This document shows, piece by piece, positions 47,197 through 55,974 of a stretch of 64,000 bases of DNA (positions are counted from its first letter, which is position 1; each line of letters opens with the position of its first letter). The DNA lies in assembly GCF_000336915.1 (NCBI RefSeq), contig NZ_AOMD01000033.1, forward strand, positions 34,639 through 98,638. Direction: 5' to 3'. This DNA comes from Halococcus saccharolyticus DSM 5350 (GTDB taxonomy: Archaea; Halobacteriota; Halobacteria; Halobacteriales; Halococcaceae). The notes beneath the pieces are model-generated. The model was not told the DNA's origin and ran no database searches. It saw nothing but the letters and a program-made list of their open reading frames with translations. Position numbers and translations under genes: made by a program.

Positions 47197-48789
47197 ATGA
47201 AGATACTCGTCACCGATCCCATCGCGGAGCCGGGTCTCGACCGGTTGCGCGAGGCCGGTCATACCGTCGAGACGGCCTACGACGTTGAGGGCGACGCGCT
47301 CCACGCAGCGGTCGCCGACGCGAACGCACTCGTCGTCCGCTCGGGCACCGACGTCACCGAGGAGCTGTTCGCGGCCGCCGAGGAGCTCACCATCGTCGGC
47401 CGTGCGGGGATCGGGGTCGACAACATCGACATCGACGCCGCCACCGAGGCCGGCGTGATCGTCGCCAACGCTCCTGAAGGTAACGTCCGCGCCGCCGCCG
47501 AACACACCGTCGCGATGACGTTCGCGGCCGCGCGATCGATCCCTCAGGCCCACACCCGACTGAAGGCCGGCGAGTGGGCCAAGAGCGACTATCTCGGGAC
47601 GGAACTCAACGGCGCGACGCTCGGCATCGTCGGGTTTGGCCGCGTCGGCCAGGAGGTCGCGAAGAAACTCGACGGCCTCGGGATGAACCTCGTGGCGTAC
47701 GACCCCTACATCTCCGAGGAGCGCGCCGCTAATCTCGGTGCGGAGCTCGTCGAACTCGACGAGTGTCTCGCGAGCGCCGACGTGCTCACGATCCACACGC
47801 CGCTCACGCCCGAGACCGAGAACCTGATCGGCGAGGACGAACTCGACAGGCTGGGGAGAGGCTACCTCGTCAACTGTGCGCGCGGTGGCGTCGTCGACGA
47901 AGCGGCGCTCGCCGCCGCAGTGGCGGACGGATCGGTCGCGGGCGCGGCGATCGACGTTTTTGCAGAGGAGCCGGTCTCGCAGGACAATCCGCTTCTGGAT
48001 GTGGAAAACGCGATCGTCACCCCCCATCTCGCCGCGAGTACCCACGCCGCCCAGGAGAACGTCGCCACCTCGATCGCGGATCAGGTGCTCGCCGCGTTCG
48101 CGTCGAAACCCGTGATGAACGCGCTCAACGCCCCCTCGATGGATGCGAGTGCGTTCCCCCGGGTCCGGCCGTACCTCGATATCGCTTCGACCGCCGGCAA
48201 GATCGCGACCCAGCTCCTCGATGGGCGGATCGAGACGATCGAGGTGACCTACGAGGGCGACATCGCCGCGGAGGAGATCGATCTCGTCACCGCGAGCGCG
48301 CTGGAGGGCGTGTTCGAACCGCTCGAATGGCAGGTCAACGCGGTCAACGCCCCACGGATCGCCGAGGAGCGCGGGATCGAGGTCGTCGAGTCGAAGACCC
48401 GGACCGCGGAGGATTTCCAGAGCCTCGTCACCGTCACCGTTACGAATGGCGAGGAGGAGATCGGCGTCTGTGGCACCCTGTTCGCTGGCGAGGACCCCCG
48501 CATCGTCCGGATCGACGGGTTCCGGGTCGACGCGATCCCCGCCGGCCACATGCTGGTCGCGCGGAACGTCGACGAGCCGGGCCTGATCGGGTTCATCGGG
48601 ACGGTGCTGGGCGACGCGGACGTCAACATCGCGGGGATGTTCAACGCCCGCCAGGTCATCGGCGGCGAGGCAATGACGGTATACAATCTCGACGAGCCGG
48701 TTTCCGAGGAGCTTCAGGATCGACTGGAGGACGACGACCGCGTGATCGAGACGCGCTACATCGCACTGAACGGGACCGGAACGGAATAG
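47197..48789 (+). CDS. serA: D-3-phosphoglycerate dehydrogenase
   Basis: 530 residues from ATG 47197 (MKILVTDPIAEPGLDRLREA). Hydroxyacid dehydrogenase fold with GFGRVGQEVAKKLDGLG (NAD binding), NCARGGVVDEAAL and the catalytic His in TPHLAASTHAAQEN; then the ASB and C-terminal ACT domains (MLVARNVDEPGLIGFIGTVL) that usually give serine feedback. First step of serine synthesis from 3-phosphoglycerate. A TATA-like GGTTATCC lies ~28 nt upstream. Confidence 0.94.
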   Translation: MKILVTDPIAEPGLDRLREAGHTVETAYDVEGDALHAAVADANALVVRSGTDVTEELFAAAEELTIVGRAGIGVDNIDIDAATEAGVIVANAPEGNVRAAAEHTVAMTFAAARSIPQAHTRLKAGEWAKSDYLGTELNGATLGIVGFGRVGQEVAKKLDGLGMNLVAYDPYISEERAANLGAELVELDECLASADVLTIHTPLTPETENLIGEDELDRLGRGYLVNCARGGVVDEAALAAAVADGSVAGAAIDVFAEEPVSQDNPLLDVENAIVTPHLAASTHAAQENVATSIADQVLAAFASKPVMNALNAPSMDASAFPRVRPYLDIASTAGKIATQLLDGRIETIEVTYEGDIAAEEIDLVTASALEGVFEPLEWQVNAVNAPRIAEERGIEVVESKTRTAEDFQSLVTVTVTNGEEEIGVCGTLFAGEDPRIVRIDGFRVDAIPAGHMLVARNVDEPGLIGFIGTVLGDADVNIAGMFNARQVIGGEAMTVYNLDEPVSEELQDRLEDDDRVIETRYIALNGTGTE

Positions 48790-48833
48790 CGCGCTGGACC
48801 GTTTGCCCGCCGTACCGAAGCGGTGGTGCCGAA

Positions 48834-49061
48834 TCAGACGCCGTGAGTGGTGTTCTTGATACCGACGTGTGCAAACAGCAGGAGGCTCGCGAGGAGCCAG
48901 CAGCCGATGGCTGTCCCGGTCACCACGCGCGGGACGAACCCTTCGGCCACGACAACCGTCACGACGGCACCGATCGCGAGTCCCGTCAACCACCGATAGC
49001 ACCGCATGACGTTCTGCCGTGTCAGGTAGCGCCCATCGGTTTCGGCTTCTTCGGTCGCCAT
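48834..49061 (-). CDS. Small two-span membrane protein
   Basis: 75 residues from ATG 49061 (MATEEAETDGRYLTRQNVMR). Two hydrophobic segments (WLTGLAIGAVVTVVVAEGF; GTAIGCWLLASLLLFAHVG). No family recognised; same orientation as the threonine synthase gene. Confidence 0.6.
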   Translation of the reverse strand: MATEEAETDGRYLTRQNVMRCYRWLTGLAIGAVVTVVVAEGFVPRVVTGTAIGCWLLASLLLFAHVGIKNTTHGV

Positions 49062-49115
49062 TGTCTCTGATATCAGGACAAGCCTCGGCGACATTTACCC
49101 TTTCCTCCGCGGTAT

Positions 49116-50381
49116 CTACCCGCGCAGATGGTTGAGTACGCCCTCGGCGTCGGCGGGCACGGGTTCCGGCTCCGTGCCGGCCGCGGCCGCAGCGTCGGGG
49201 TCCTTCAGGAGGTGTCCGGTCGTTAGACAGACTATATCCTCGTCACTGCCGACGACGCCCGCCGTGCGGAGCTTCCGGAGGCCGGCGACGCTCGCCGCGG
49301 AGGCGGGTTCGACCCCGACGCCCTCGCTCGCGAGCGCGCGCTGGGCGTCGGTGATCGCTTCGTCCGCGACGGCGACCGCTGTCCCGCCGGTCTCGCGGAT
49401 ACCGGGCAGCGCCTTCCGCGCGTTCACAGGGTTCCCGATCCTGATCGCGGTGGCGCGGGTCTCGACCGACTCCCAGCGCTCGACGTCTTCGTTCCCTTCC
49501 TCGATCGCCTCAACCATCGGCGCGGCACCCTCCGCCTGGACGCCGGTAAGCTTCGGCACGTCCTCGGGGTCGAGCGCCCCGCTCGCGACGAGTTCGCGGA
49601 AAGCCTTGTAGAGCGCCGCGGTGTTGCCCGCGTTCCCCACCGGCAAAACGATCCGGTCGGGGTATCGGCCATAGTCGGTCTGGTACCGTTCGAGAATCTC
49701 GAAGCCAATGGTCTTCTGACCCTCCAGTCGGAAGGGATTGAGCGAGTTGAGGAGGTACGCCTCGCCGCGGTCGGCGAGTTCGGCGACGATGTCGAGACAC
49801 GCGTCGAAGTTGCCGTCGACTTCGAGGATACGTGCCCCGTGGAGGCTCGCCTGGGCGACCTTTCCCGCAGCGACCTTCCCGGCAGGGAGGAGTACCAGTG
49901 TCTCCATCCCACCGCGACCGCCGTAGGCCGCGAGCGCCGCGCTGGTGTTGCCGGTCGAGGCGCACGCCAGGCGGCCGACACCCAGTTCAGCAGCGACCCG
50001 GACCCCGACGGTCATTCCCCGATCCTTGAAACTTCCCGTCGGGTTCATCCCCTCGTGTTTGATCCGGAGACTTCGGACGTCGATCGCATCTTCGAGTCGG
50101 GGAACGGTGTGGAGCGGCGTGTCACCCTCCGGGAGCGAAACACCGTCCTCGAAGGGCAGCGACGCGGCGTAGCGCCAGACACCACGATCCTCCCCGGCGA
50201 ACGTCTCGAAGGTGGGATACTCGGCGTAGCGCGCTTCGAGGAGCCCGCCACAGTCGGGACAGCGGTAGATCGGCGCGTCGAAGGGGGCGTGTACGGTGCC
50301 GCACTCGATACACGCGAGCCACGTGCCGTCGGTCGCGGCGTCGGGCGTCGGCTCCTTGGGCGAAAGCGTGAGATCGGTCAT
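49116..50381 (-). CDS. thrC: Threonine synthase
   Basis: 421 residues from ATG 50381 (a GTG codon directly precedes). N-terminal zinc-ribbon CIECGTVHAPFD...CPDCGG (~24-47) as in long archaeal/plant-type enzymes; the PLP-lysine motif GMNPTGSFKDRGMTV; phosphate-loop PVGNAGNTAALYK. It makes threonine from O-phosphohomoserine. Aspartate kinase for the same pathway lies at 16.4-17.6 kb. Confidence 0.92.
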   Translation of the reverse strand: MTDLTLSPKEPTPDAATDGTWLACIECGTVHAPFDAPIYRCPDCGGLLEARYAEYPTFETFAGEDRGVWRYAASLPFEDGVSLPEGDTPLHTVPRLEDAIDVRSLRIKHEGMNPTGSFKDRGMTVGVRVAAELGVGRLACASTGNTSAALAAYGGRGGMETLVLLPAGKVAAGKVAQASLHGARILEVDGNFDACLDIVAELADRGEAYLLNSLNPFRLEGQKTIGFEILERYQTDYGRYPDRIVLPVGNAGNTAALYKAFRELVASGALDPEDVPKLTGVQAEGAAPMVEAIEEGNEDVERWESVETRATAIRIGNPVNARKALPGIRETGGTAVAVADEAITDAQRALASEGVGVEPASAASVAGLRKLRTAGVVGSDEDIVCLTTGHLLKDPDAAAAAGTEPEPVPADAEGVLNHLRG

Positions 50382-50512
50382 CACGCGACGGGACTGCCCG
50401 GGCGGGCAAAAGTGGGCCGGTCCGTGGAGTTCGTACTGGCCAGATGGACGTCATTCGGTGACGAGATACTCGCAAGCACGCCACTTACCCGTCCGAAACC
50501 CCAGTCTCGGGT

Positions 50513-51724
50513 ATGGACGACGCGCGGACGACGCGCCGGGCGTATCTCGGCGCGCTCGGGACGGCACTCACTGCCGGGCTCGCCGGCTGTGGGGGTGCAC
50601 TCGGCGATCAAACCACGACCAATGCGACGACTACTTCCTCGACGACCGGCGACTCGACACCCGCCGAAACCACGGCCGGCGGCCCGACGAACGCGACGGC
50701 CGCCACCGCGGACCCGAACGCGACCGGTGACACCGCGACCGCCACCGACGGCAATGCAACCGCCCGCGACGGCAACGCGACCGCTGGCGACACACCGAGT
50801 CCGTACACGCGCGTCTACCGCCAGACAGTCGGCTCGGTCGTGCTGGTCAGCGTGACCGGTGGGATGGGACAGGGCGGACAGGGATCGGGGTTCGTCTTCC
50901 GAAACGGCTACGTGGTGACGAACGCCCACGTCGTCAGCAACGCGTCGACGGTCGAGGTGCGCTTCTCGGGGGGAGAGTGGCGTTCGGCGTCGGTCGTCGG
51001 CACCGACCCGTCGAGCGATCTCGCCGTTCTCGATGTCCAGAGCCCGCCCGACTACGCGACACCGCTCTCACTGGTCGACGACCAAGCCGCCATCGGCACC
51101 GAAGTGGTCGCGATCGGCAACCCCTACGGGCTCGAAGGCTCGGTCACGTCGGGGCTCGTCAGTGGCGTGAACCGGTCGATCCCCGCGCCGAACGGCTACA
51201 CCATCCCCGACGGGATTCAGACCGGTGCGCCGGTCAACCCCGGCAACTCGGGGGGGCCGCTCGTGAACCTCGACGGCGAGGTCGTGGGCGTCATCAACTC
51301 CGGCGGCGGCGACAACCTCGCCTTCGCCATCTCGGCCGCGCTCGTCGAGCGCGTCGTGCCGTCACTCATCGAGAACGGCGAGTACGACCACGCCTATATG
51401 GGAATCGCTGATCTGCAGACCGTCACGCCGTCAGTCGCTGCGGATGTGGGGATCGATCGCTCCCGTGGTGTGCTCGTTCGCCGGGTCGACTCCGACGGGC
51501 CGTCCGCCGGTGTGCTCCAGCGCGGTGACGTCATCGTGGGGCTCGGTGGCCAGCGGATCGACAGCTTCCAGGGACTCTCGTCGTATCTCGCGCTTCAGGC
51601 GTCACCTGGTGACACGATCGACGTCACCGTGTTCCGCAACGGCGAGCGACGGACGCTCTCGCTCACGCTCGGCAGCCGCCCCGAACAGCCGGGTGGGGCC
51701 ACACAGTCGACGACCACCCCGTGA
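50513..51724 (+). CDS. HtrA/DegP-type serine protease (Tat lipoprotein)
   Basis: 403 residues from ATG 50513. Tat-like signal TTRRAYLGALGTA with lipobox LAGC, a long Thr/Asn-rich linker (~30-95), then a trypsin-like domain with catalytic triad His ~139 (VTNAHVV), Asp ~169 (SSDLAVLD) and Ser ~246 (NPGNSGGPL), and one PDZ domain (~290-385: MGIADLQTVTPSVAAD, GLGGQRIDSFQGL). A surface quality-control protease anchored to the membrane. Confidence 0.92.
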   Translation: MDDARTTRRAYLGALGTALTAGLAGCGGALGDQTTTNATTTSSTTGDSTPAETTAGGPTNATAATADPNATGDTATATDGNATARDGNATAGDTPSPYTRVYRQTVGSVVLVSVTGGMGQGGQGSGFVFRNGYVVTNAHVVSNASTVEVRFSGGEWRSASVVGTDPSSDLAVLDVQSPPDYATPLSLVDDQAAIGTEVVAIGNPYGLEGSVTSGLVSGVNRSIPAPNGYTIPDGIQTGAPVNPGNSGGPLVNLDGEVVGVINSGGGDNLAFAISAALVERVVPSLIENGEYDHAYMGIADLQTVTPSVAADVGIDRSRGVLVRRVDSDGPSAGVLQRGDVIVGLGGQRIDSFQGLSSYLALQASPGDTIDVTVFRNGERRTLSLTLGSRPEQPGGATQSTTTP

Positions 51725-51741
51725 GCGCTCCTCGCGGACGA

Positions 51742-52131
51742 TTACACCGTCTCCTCGCCGAACTCGTCGATCCGTGAGTGGACGTACGCCGTCCACTCGT
51801 CGAGCGTGTCGTGCATCAGCTCTTTCGCCTCCGGCAGCGGCGTCGCGGTGTACTGATAGACGTGGCCGCCGCCGTCGAGGAGTCGGCGGCCCCGCTCGGC
51901 GAGTCCCTTCTCCCGCAGCGTCGACAGCGACCGATTGACGTTCGAGCGATCCCGCTCCAACTCCGCGGCCAACTCCTCGACCGTGCTGTCCGGCTGGTCG
52001 AGCAGCGTTCGGTAGGTCCGCGTCTCGTGACGCTGGATGTCGAACACACAGACCATCACCTGCTCGAAGCCCGGTTCGGCGTCGAGCATGAGGTCGCGGA
52101 ACCGCTGGGGACTGGGGTCGGCCTCGGTCAT
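51742..52131 (-). CDS. TrmB-like winged-helix transcriptional regulator
   Basis: 129 residues from ATG 52131, leaderless-type promoter with ATTTATG ~25 nt upstream. Winged helix ~45-100: TYRTLLDQPDSTVEELAAEL, RSNVNRSLSTLREKGLAERG, wing HVYQYTATPL. C-terminal dimerisation helix (MHDTLDEWTAYVHSRIDEF). Convergent with the protease gene and divergent from a membrane protein it may regulate. Confidence 0.8.
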   Translation of the reverse strand: MTEADPSPQRFRDLMLDAEPGFEQVMVCVFDIQRHETRTYRTLLDQPDSTVEELAAELERDRSNVNRSLSTLREKGLAERGRRLLDGGGHVYQYTATPLPEAKELMHDTLDEWTAYVHSRIDEFGEETV

Positions 52132-52253
52132 AGTCCGGATTCGACCGCCCGGAGCATAAATCTCGGCCCTCGGTCGTGTGTGATCCACGCCATTGCGTGA
52201 CGACTGTCAACTCGCCACGCGGTTATGTCGATCCGTGGTGTATCACCTCGCGC

Positions 52254-52730
52254 ATGAGCCAAGAGACTCGATCCGAAACGGCGACGACGACCGGCACCGG
52301 GCTCGCCGACTGGCAGGCGGGCGTTATCGGCGGCCTCGTCGGCGGCGCGGTGATGGGCGCGATGATGACGATGACACTGCGGCCGGCTATCGTGGGTGCG
52401 ATTCCGGCGCTGTACGGGCTCGCACCGCCGCCGAACGGCCTCGCGGGCTGGATCGTCCACATGGCCCACAGCGCGATTCTCGGGGTGGTGTTTGCCGCGA
52501 TCGCAACCGGCACCGGTGTCGGTCGTGGTCTCGGGCGGTCGGCTGCTGTCGGGTTGGTTTACGGCGTCGTGCTCTGGGTGCTGCTCGCGGCGCTCGTGAT
52601 GCCGCTCTGGCTGGACGCCGTGGGTGCCGGGCTCGGACCGGACTTCCCGAACTTCGCGCTGCCTGGAAGCCTTCCGAGCCACGCGGTCTACGGCCTCCTC
52701 CTCGGGGTCGTCTACTCGTTCCTCCGCTGA
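52254..52730 (+). CDS. Four-span membrane protein (YagU/DUF6789-like)
   Basis: 158 residues from ATG 52254 with TATA GGTTATG ~30 nt upstream. Hydrophobic segments: GVIGGLVGGAVMGAMMTMTL, GWIVHMAHSAILGVVFAAIA, AVGLVYGVVLWVLLAALVMP and AVYGLLLGVVYSFL, with conserved-looking histidines (HMAHS; PSHAVYG). Family assignment is tentative; function unknown. Divergent from the TrmB-like gene. Confidence 0.6.
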   Translation: MSQETRSETATTTGTGLADWQAGVIGGLVGGAVMGAMMTMTLRPAIVGAIPALYGLAPPPNGLAGWIVHMAHSAILGVVFAAIATGTGVGRGLGRSAAVGLVYGVVLWVLLAALVMPLWLDAVGAGLGPDFPNFALPGSLPSHAVYGLLLGVVYSFLR

Positions 52731-52783
52731 ACCATCCGAAAAACGTCGATTTTTGACTGGGTGTGAGGACAGCGACGCCACCG

Positions 52784-53101
52784 TCACTTCATCGTCACGT
52801 ACGTCAGGAAGACGAGCGCGACCGCTTGGAACGCCCGCATCGCCGCGATCACCCGCTGGGCGGCGGGATCCATCGCGTACAGGCTCCGCATCGTGAAGAA
52901 ATAGTAGAGCGAGACGCCGTTCTCGACGAGCAACACCGCGCCGAAGGCGACCAGTCCGAGCAGCAGCGGCGTCCGGAACGTCCGGTAGTTGTTGAGCCAC
53001 ACCGCCGTAAGCGCGAGCAGCATCACGATGCTCACGCCGGAGAGGGTGCTGGCGATCGTCATCGTGTCGCTCATCAGGACGGTGGTTTGGAGGGGCGTCA
53101 T
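52784..53101 (-). CDS. Small membrane protein partnered with an HTH regulator
   Basis: 105 residues from ATG 53101, overlapping the stop of the upstream regulator (ATGA). Three hydrophobic segments (STLSGVSIVMLLALTAVWL; LLLGLVAFGAVLLVENGVSLYYF; AFQAVALVFLTYVTM). Coupled HTH/small-membrane-protein pairs (DUF7521-like) are frequent in haloarchaea; role unknown. Confidence 0.65.
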   Translation of the reverse strand: MTPLQTTVLMSDTMTIASTLSGVSIVMLLALTAVWLNNYRTFRTPLLLGLVAFGAVLLVENGVSLYYFFTMRSLYAMDPAAQRVIAAMRAFQAVALVFLTYVTMK

Positions 53102-53382
53102 CCGTCGGTCTCCACGTGTTGTGCTATGCGTTCGAACTCATCACGGTTTCGTTCGAACTGGTCGGTGAGGAAAAACAGCGCGGCGTAGTCCTCGTCGCTT
53201 TGTTCGACGACGTCGTGATCACAGAGCATGTCGAGATGGTGGCGAGCGGTGGTGTAGGCGATATCCAACTCCTCGGCGAGACGGTTTGCGTTTTTCGGCC
53301 GCTCGGCGAGCGCCCGGACGACGCGAACGCGGTTCGCGCCGCCACGCGTCGCCGTAAAGAGATACCACAGCGCCTTCTCCAT
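53098..53382 (-). CDS. ArsR-like winged-helix regulator
   Basis: 94 residues from ATG 53382 (MEKALWYLFTATRGGANRVR). Winged helix: VVRALAERPKNANRLAEEL, DIAYTTARHHLDMLCDHDVV, then a short C-terminal helix. It is translationally coupled to the small membrane protein downstream, so the pair likely acts together. Confidence 0.8.
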   Translation of the reverse strand: MEKALWYLFTATRGGANRVRVVRALAERPKNANRLAEELDIAYTTARHHLDMLCDHDVVEQSDEDYAALFFLTDQFERNRDEFERIAQHVETDG

Positions 53383-53504
53383 CCTCGCTCTCGAAAGTCC
53401 TCTCGCGCCCTGGGGATATATGTTGGGTCCCCGTTTCGAGCACGAGACATCGATCGCTGTGGCAAAAAACGTGGAGCACCCTGAAACCGGCGTCGACATC
53501 GCGT

Positions 53505-54887
53505 TCACTGTGGCGTGATGGTCACCTCGATGACCTCGCTGGCGTCGGGGATGTCGAAGTCTGGATGGCGCTCTCTCGCCAACTGGATCGGTTCGTCCTC
53601 CTTGGGGCCGACGTCCATCGCCTCGGGGTCCTGGACGGGCTTCTGATCGGGACCGGTGCCTGGCGCGGTGTCGGCCTCGGTGCCGGCGTCGTAGACCGCG
53701 ATGTGGTCGGTCACGCTGCCCGAAACCGGCTCGTCGCCGTCGAACAGCGAGAGCCCTTCGAACCCGTAGAACCAGTCGTTCGACTGGACGAACATCGTCT
53801 CCATCGTGAACTGGTCGCCCGGCGCGGCGCTGAAGCCGAACTCGACGGACTCGCCCGGTCCCAATGCAGGGGTCTCCAGCGAGCCACCAGGCGAGGGAGC
53901 GACCCCGCTGTCGGTGGTGTTCTCGGCGCTGGCCACCGTCTGAGCCAACGTCATCGGGAACCCGTCTTCGGCGACGATCTCGGTCCCCTCGTTGGCGTCC
54001 TCGCCCGGAACGAACGCGGGGTTCTCGCCGCCGGAATACACCGCCCAGACGGGCGGCGAGAGCGGTACGACGCCGTCCGCCCGATCGACGTCGAGCGTGC
54101 CTGGCGTCGAGACGTTCTCGACGGTCGCGGTGAACATCCGTCCACCGCCGCCGTCCGCGCCGGCGATGAACTGGTTGGTGATCGGGAGCACCTGGTCCAT
54201 CGAGCGCGCGGGATTGAACGCGTCGGGGGATGGCCGCTGGAGGTGGAGCAGCTGGAAGTACGTCTGGTGTTCGGCTTCCACGCTGTGGATCGAGAGCGCC
54301 GGCGGGATCAGGTCGGGATTCGAGAGCAGCGGTGCCGCGCCGGCGTACGCCGAGACACCGACGGCTTCGAGCCGGTCGGCGATCGCGACGAACTCCTCCA
54401 TCGTGTCGTAGGGGAACTCGTACTCGGCGGGTTCGACGGGCGTGCCGCCGAGGTCGTTGATCGTCCCGGTCAGTGCTTCGACGTGGGCCTCCTCGTGGTC
54501 CCGGACGTCCTGGATCTGCTGGTACACCGAGTACCGCAGCGTCGGTCGCGCGAAGTACTTCGCGACGTCTGAGTTCTCGACCTCGCTCTCCGTGTGGTTG
54601 TCGAGGAAGTCGTTGTAGAACGCGGCTTCGAGGTGTTCGAGCGACAACGCGTAGTTGAGGACGTCGACATCGCTGACGTCTCCGCTCCCCCTTCCGCTAC
54701 CGCTATCGCCGTCACCATCGTGACCTTCGGCTGCCGCCGTTCCGCCGAGAGCCGATAGGGCCAACACGCCGCCGCCCACTGTCGCCGCGTCGGTCATGAA
54801 CGATCGTCGCGAGCGCAGATACTCGCTCGCGTCCCCCAACGATGAGGGACTGTCGGTGCATTCGATGTCGTCTGGTTCGTTGCTCAT
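53505..54887 (-). CDS. Secreted ferritin-like / spondin-domain fusion
   Basis: 460 residues from ATG 54887. Tat signal RRSFMTDAATVGGGVLALSA (~27-50). Residues ~80-235 form a ferritin-like bundle (LNYALSLEHLEAAFYNDFL; DVRDHEEAHVEALTGTI; SIHSVEAEHQTYFQLL) with Glu and E-x-x-H positions for a di-metal site. Residues ~240-400 resemble a spondin N domain (FTATVENVSTPGTLDV; LSPPVWAVYSGGENPAF; GESVEFGFSAAPGDQFTMET; MFVQSNDWFYGF). Joining of the two is unusual. A TATA (ACTATTTATGCC, 54936-54947) precedes the gene. Iron/oxidant handling or adhesion at the cell surface is possible. Confidence 0.75.
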   Translation of the reverse strand: MSNEPDDIECTDSPSSLGDASEYLRSRRSFMTDAATVGGGVLALSALGGTAAAEGHDGDGDSGSGRGSGDVSDVDVLNYALSLEHLEAAFYNDFLDNHTESEVENSDVAKYFARPTLRYSVYQQIQDVRDHEEAHVEALTGTINDLGGTPVEPAEYEFPYDTMEEFVAIADRLEAVGVSAYAGAAPLLSNPDLIPPALSIHSVEAEHQTYFQLLHLQRPSPDAFNPARSMDQVLPITNQFIAGADGGGGRMFTATVENVSTPGTLDVDRADGVVPLSPPVWAVYSGGENPAFVPGEDANEGTEIVAEDGFPMTLAQTVASAENTTDSGVAPSPGGSLETPALGPGESVEFGFSAAPGDQFTMETMFVQSNDWFYGFEGLSLFDGDEPVSGSVTDHIAVYDAGTEADTAPGTGPDQKPVQDPEAMDVGPKEDEPIQLARERHPDFDIPDASEVIEVTITPQ

Positions 54888-55068
54888 TGTTCTCGTGTGC
54901 GGTGACGCACAAGCTCGAATGCCACACCGGCATAAATAGTAATTTTTCCAAGTGTTTGTCGAGTCCTGCGTGAGTCTCTCGTAACTTCCCGTTCGTATGT
55001 GTAGCTATGTGGGCGGCAAAGATAATCAAAGCTCGCGAGACTCCGTCCTCACGCGCTTCGTATCGGTC

Positions 55069-55974
55069 TCACAGTGCGTCGAGGAGGAAGGCGAGCAGCC
55101 CCTTCTGGGCGTGAAGTCGGTTTTCGGCTTGCTGCCACACCGCCGCACGATCGCTTTCGAGCACGTCCTCGGTGATCTCCTCACCGCGGTGGGCGGGCAG
55201 GCAGTGGAGCACGGTCGCGTCGTCGGGAAGGAGGTCGGCGTTCACTTGGAACCCACGCTCCTCGAACGCGGCGAGTTTCGTTTCGCGCTCCGCTTCTTCG
55301 CCCATGCTCACCCAGACGTCGGTGTAGACCGCGTCCCTCCCCGCGACCGCTATTTCCGGATCGGCCGTCACGTCGGGTGCGGTCCCGATCTCGCCGGCGC
55401 GATCGAGCACGCGCTCGTCGATCCCGTACCCTTCCGGTGTGGCTACCGTGAGATCGATTCCGGCGAGCGCACACCCGAGAACGAAGGATTGGGCGACGTT
55501 GTTGCCGTCGCCGACCCACGCCACCTGCGCGTCGAACCCCACCGTCTCGCGGAGCGTCAGCAAGTCCGCGAGGGTCTGACAGGGGTGAGCGTCGTCGGTC
55601 AGCCCGTTGACGATCGGGACGTCGGCATAAGCCGCGAGCTCCTCCAAGTCCGCGTGATCGAACAGTCGGACCATCGCGCAGTCGACGTACCCCGAGAGGG
55701 TGCGGGCGGTGTCCCGGAGTGGTTCGCGCTCGCCGAGGCCGATGTCGTCCGGGCCCAGGAAGATCGCGTGGCCGCCGAGCTGGGTCATCCCGGTTTCGAA
55801 GGAGATCCTGGTCCGAGCGCTCGGCTTCTCGAACACCATGCCGAGCGTTCGGCGTTCGAGCAGGGGATGTGGCTCGTCACGTTTCGTCCGCGCTTTGAGC
55901 TCCGCTGCGATGTCGAGCACCGTTTCGAGTTCGCTGATCGAGAGATCGTCGATGTCGGTGAAGTGGCGTGTCAT
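55069..55974 (-). CDS. argF: Ornithine carbamoyltransferase
   Basis: 301 residues from ATG 55974 (MTRHFTDIDDLSISELETVL). Carbamoyl-phosphate motif SARTRISFE, HPCQTLADLLTL, and the ornithine-binding LHCLPAHRGEEI. It turns ornithine into citrulline. Last gene of the lysW-argF operon, coupled to the deacylase by ATGA. A long frame extending upstream is not coding. Confidence 0.94.
   Translation of the reverse strand: MTRHFTDIDDLSISELETVLDIAAELKARTKRDEPHPLLERRTLGMVFEKPSARTRISFETGMTQLGGHAIFLGPDDIGLGEREPLRDTARTLSGYVDCAMVRLFDHADLEELAAYADVPIVNGLTDDAHPCQTLADLLTLRETVGFDAQVAWVGDGNNVAQSFVLGCALAGIDLTVATPEGYGIDERVLDRAGEIGTAPDVTADPEIAVAGRDAVYTDVWVSMGEEAERETKLAAFEERGFQVNADLLPDDATVLHCLPAHRGEEITEDVLESDRAAVWQQAENRLHAQKGLLAFLLDAL

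Noticed and set aside
47002-49002. 666-codon minus-strand frame opposite serA
   Set aside because: Antisense shadow; serA carries all dehydrogenase and ACT motifs on the plus strand.
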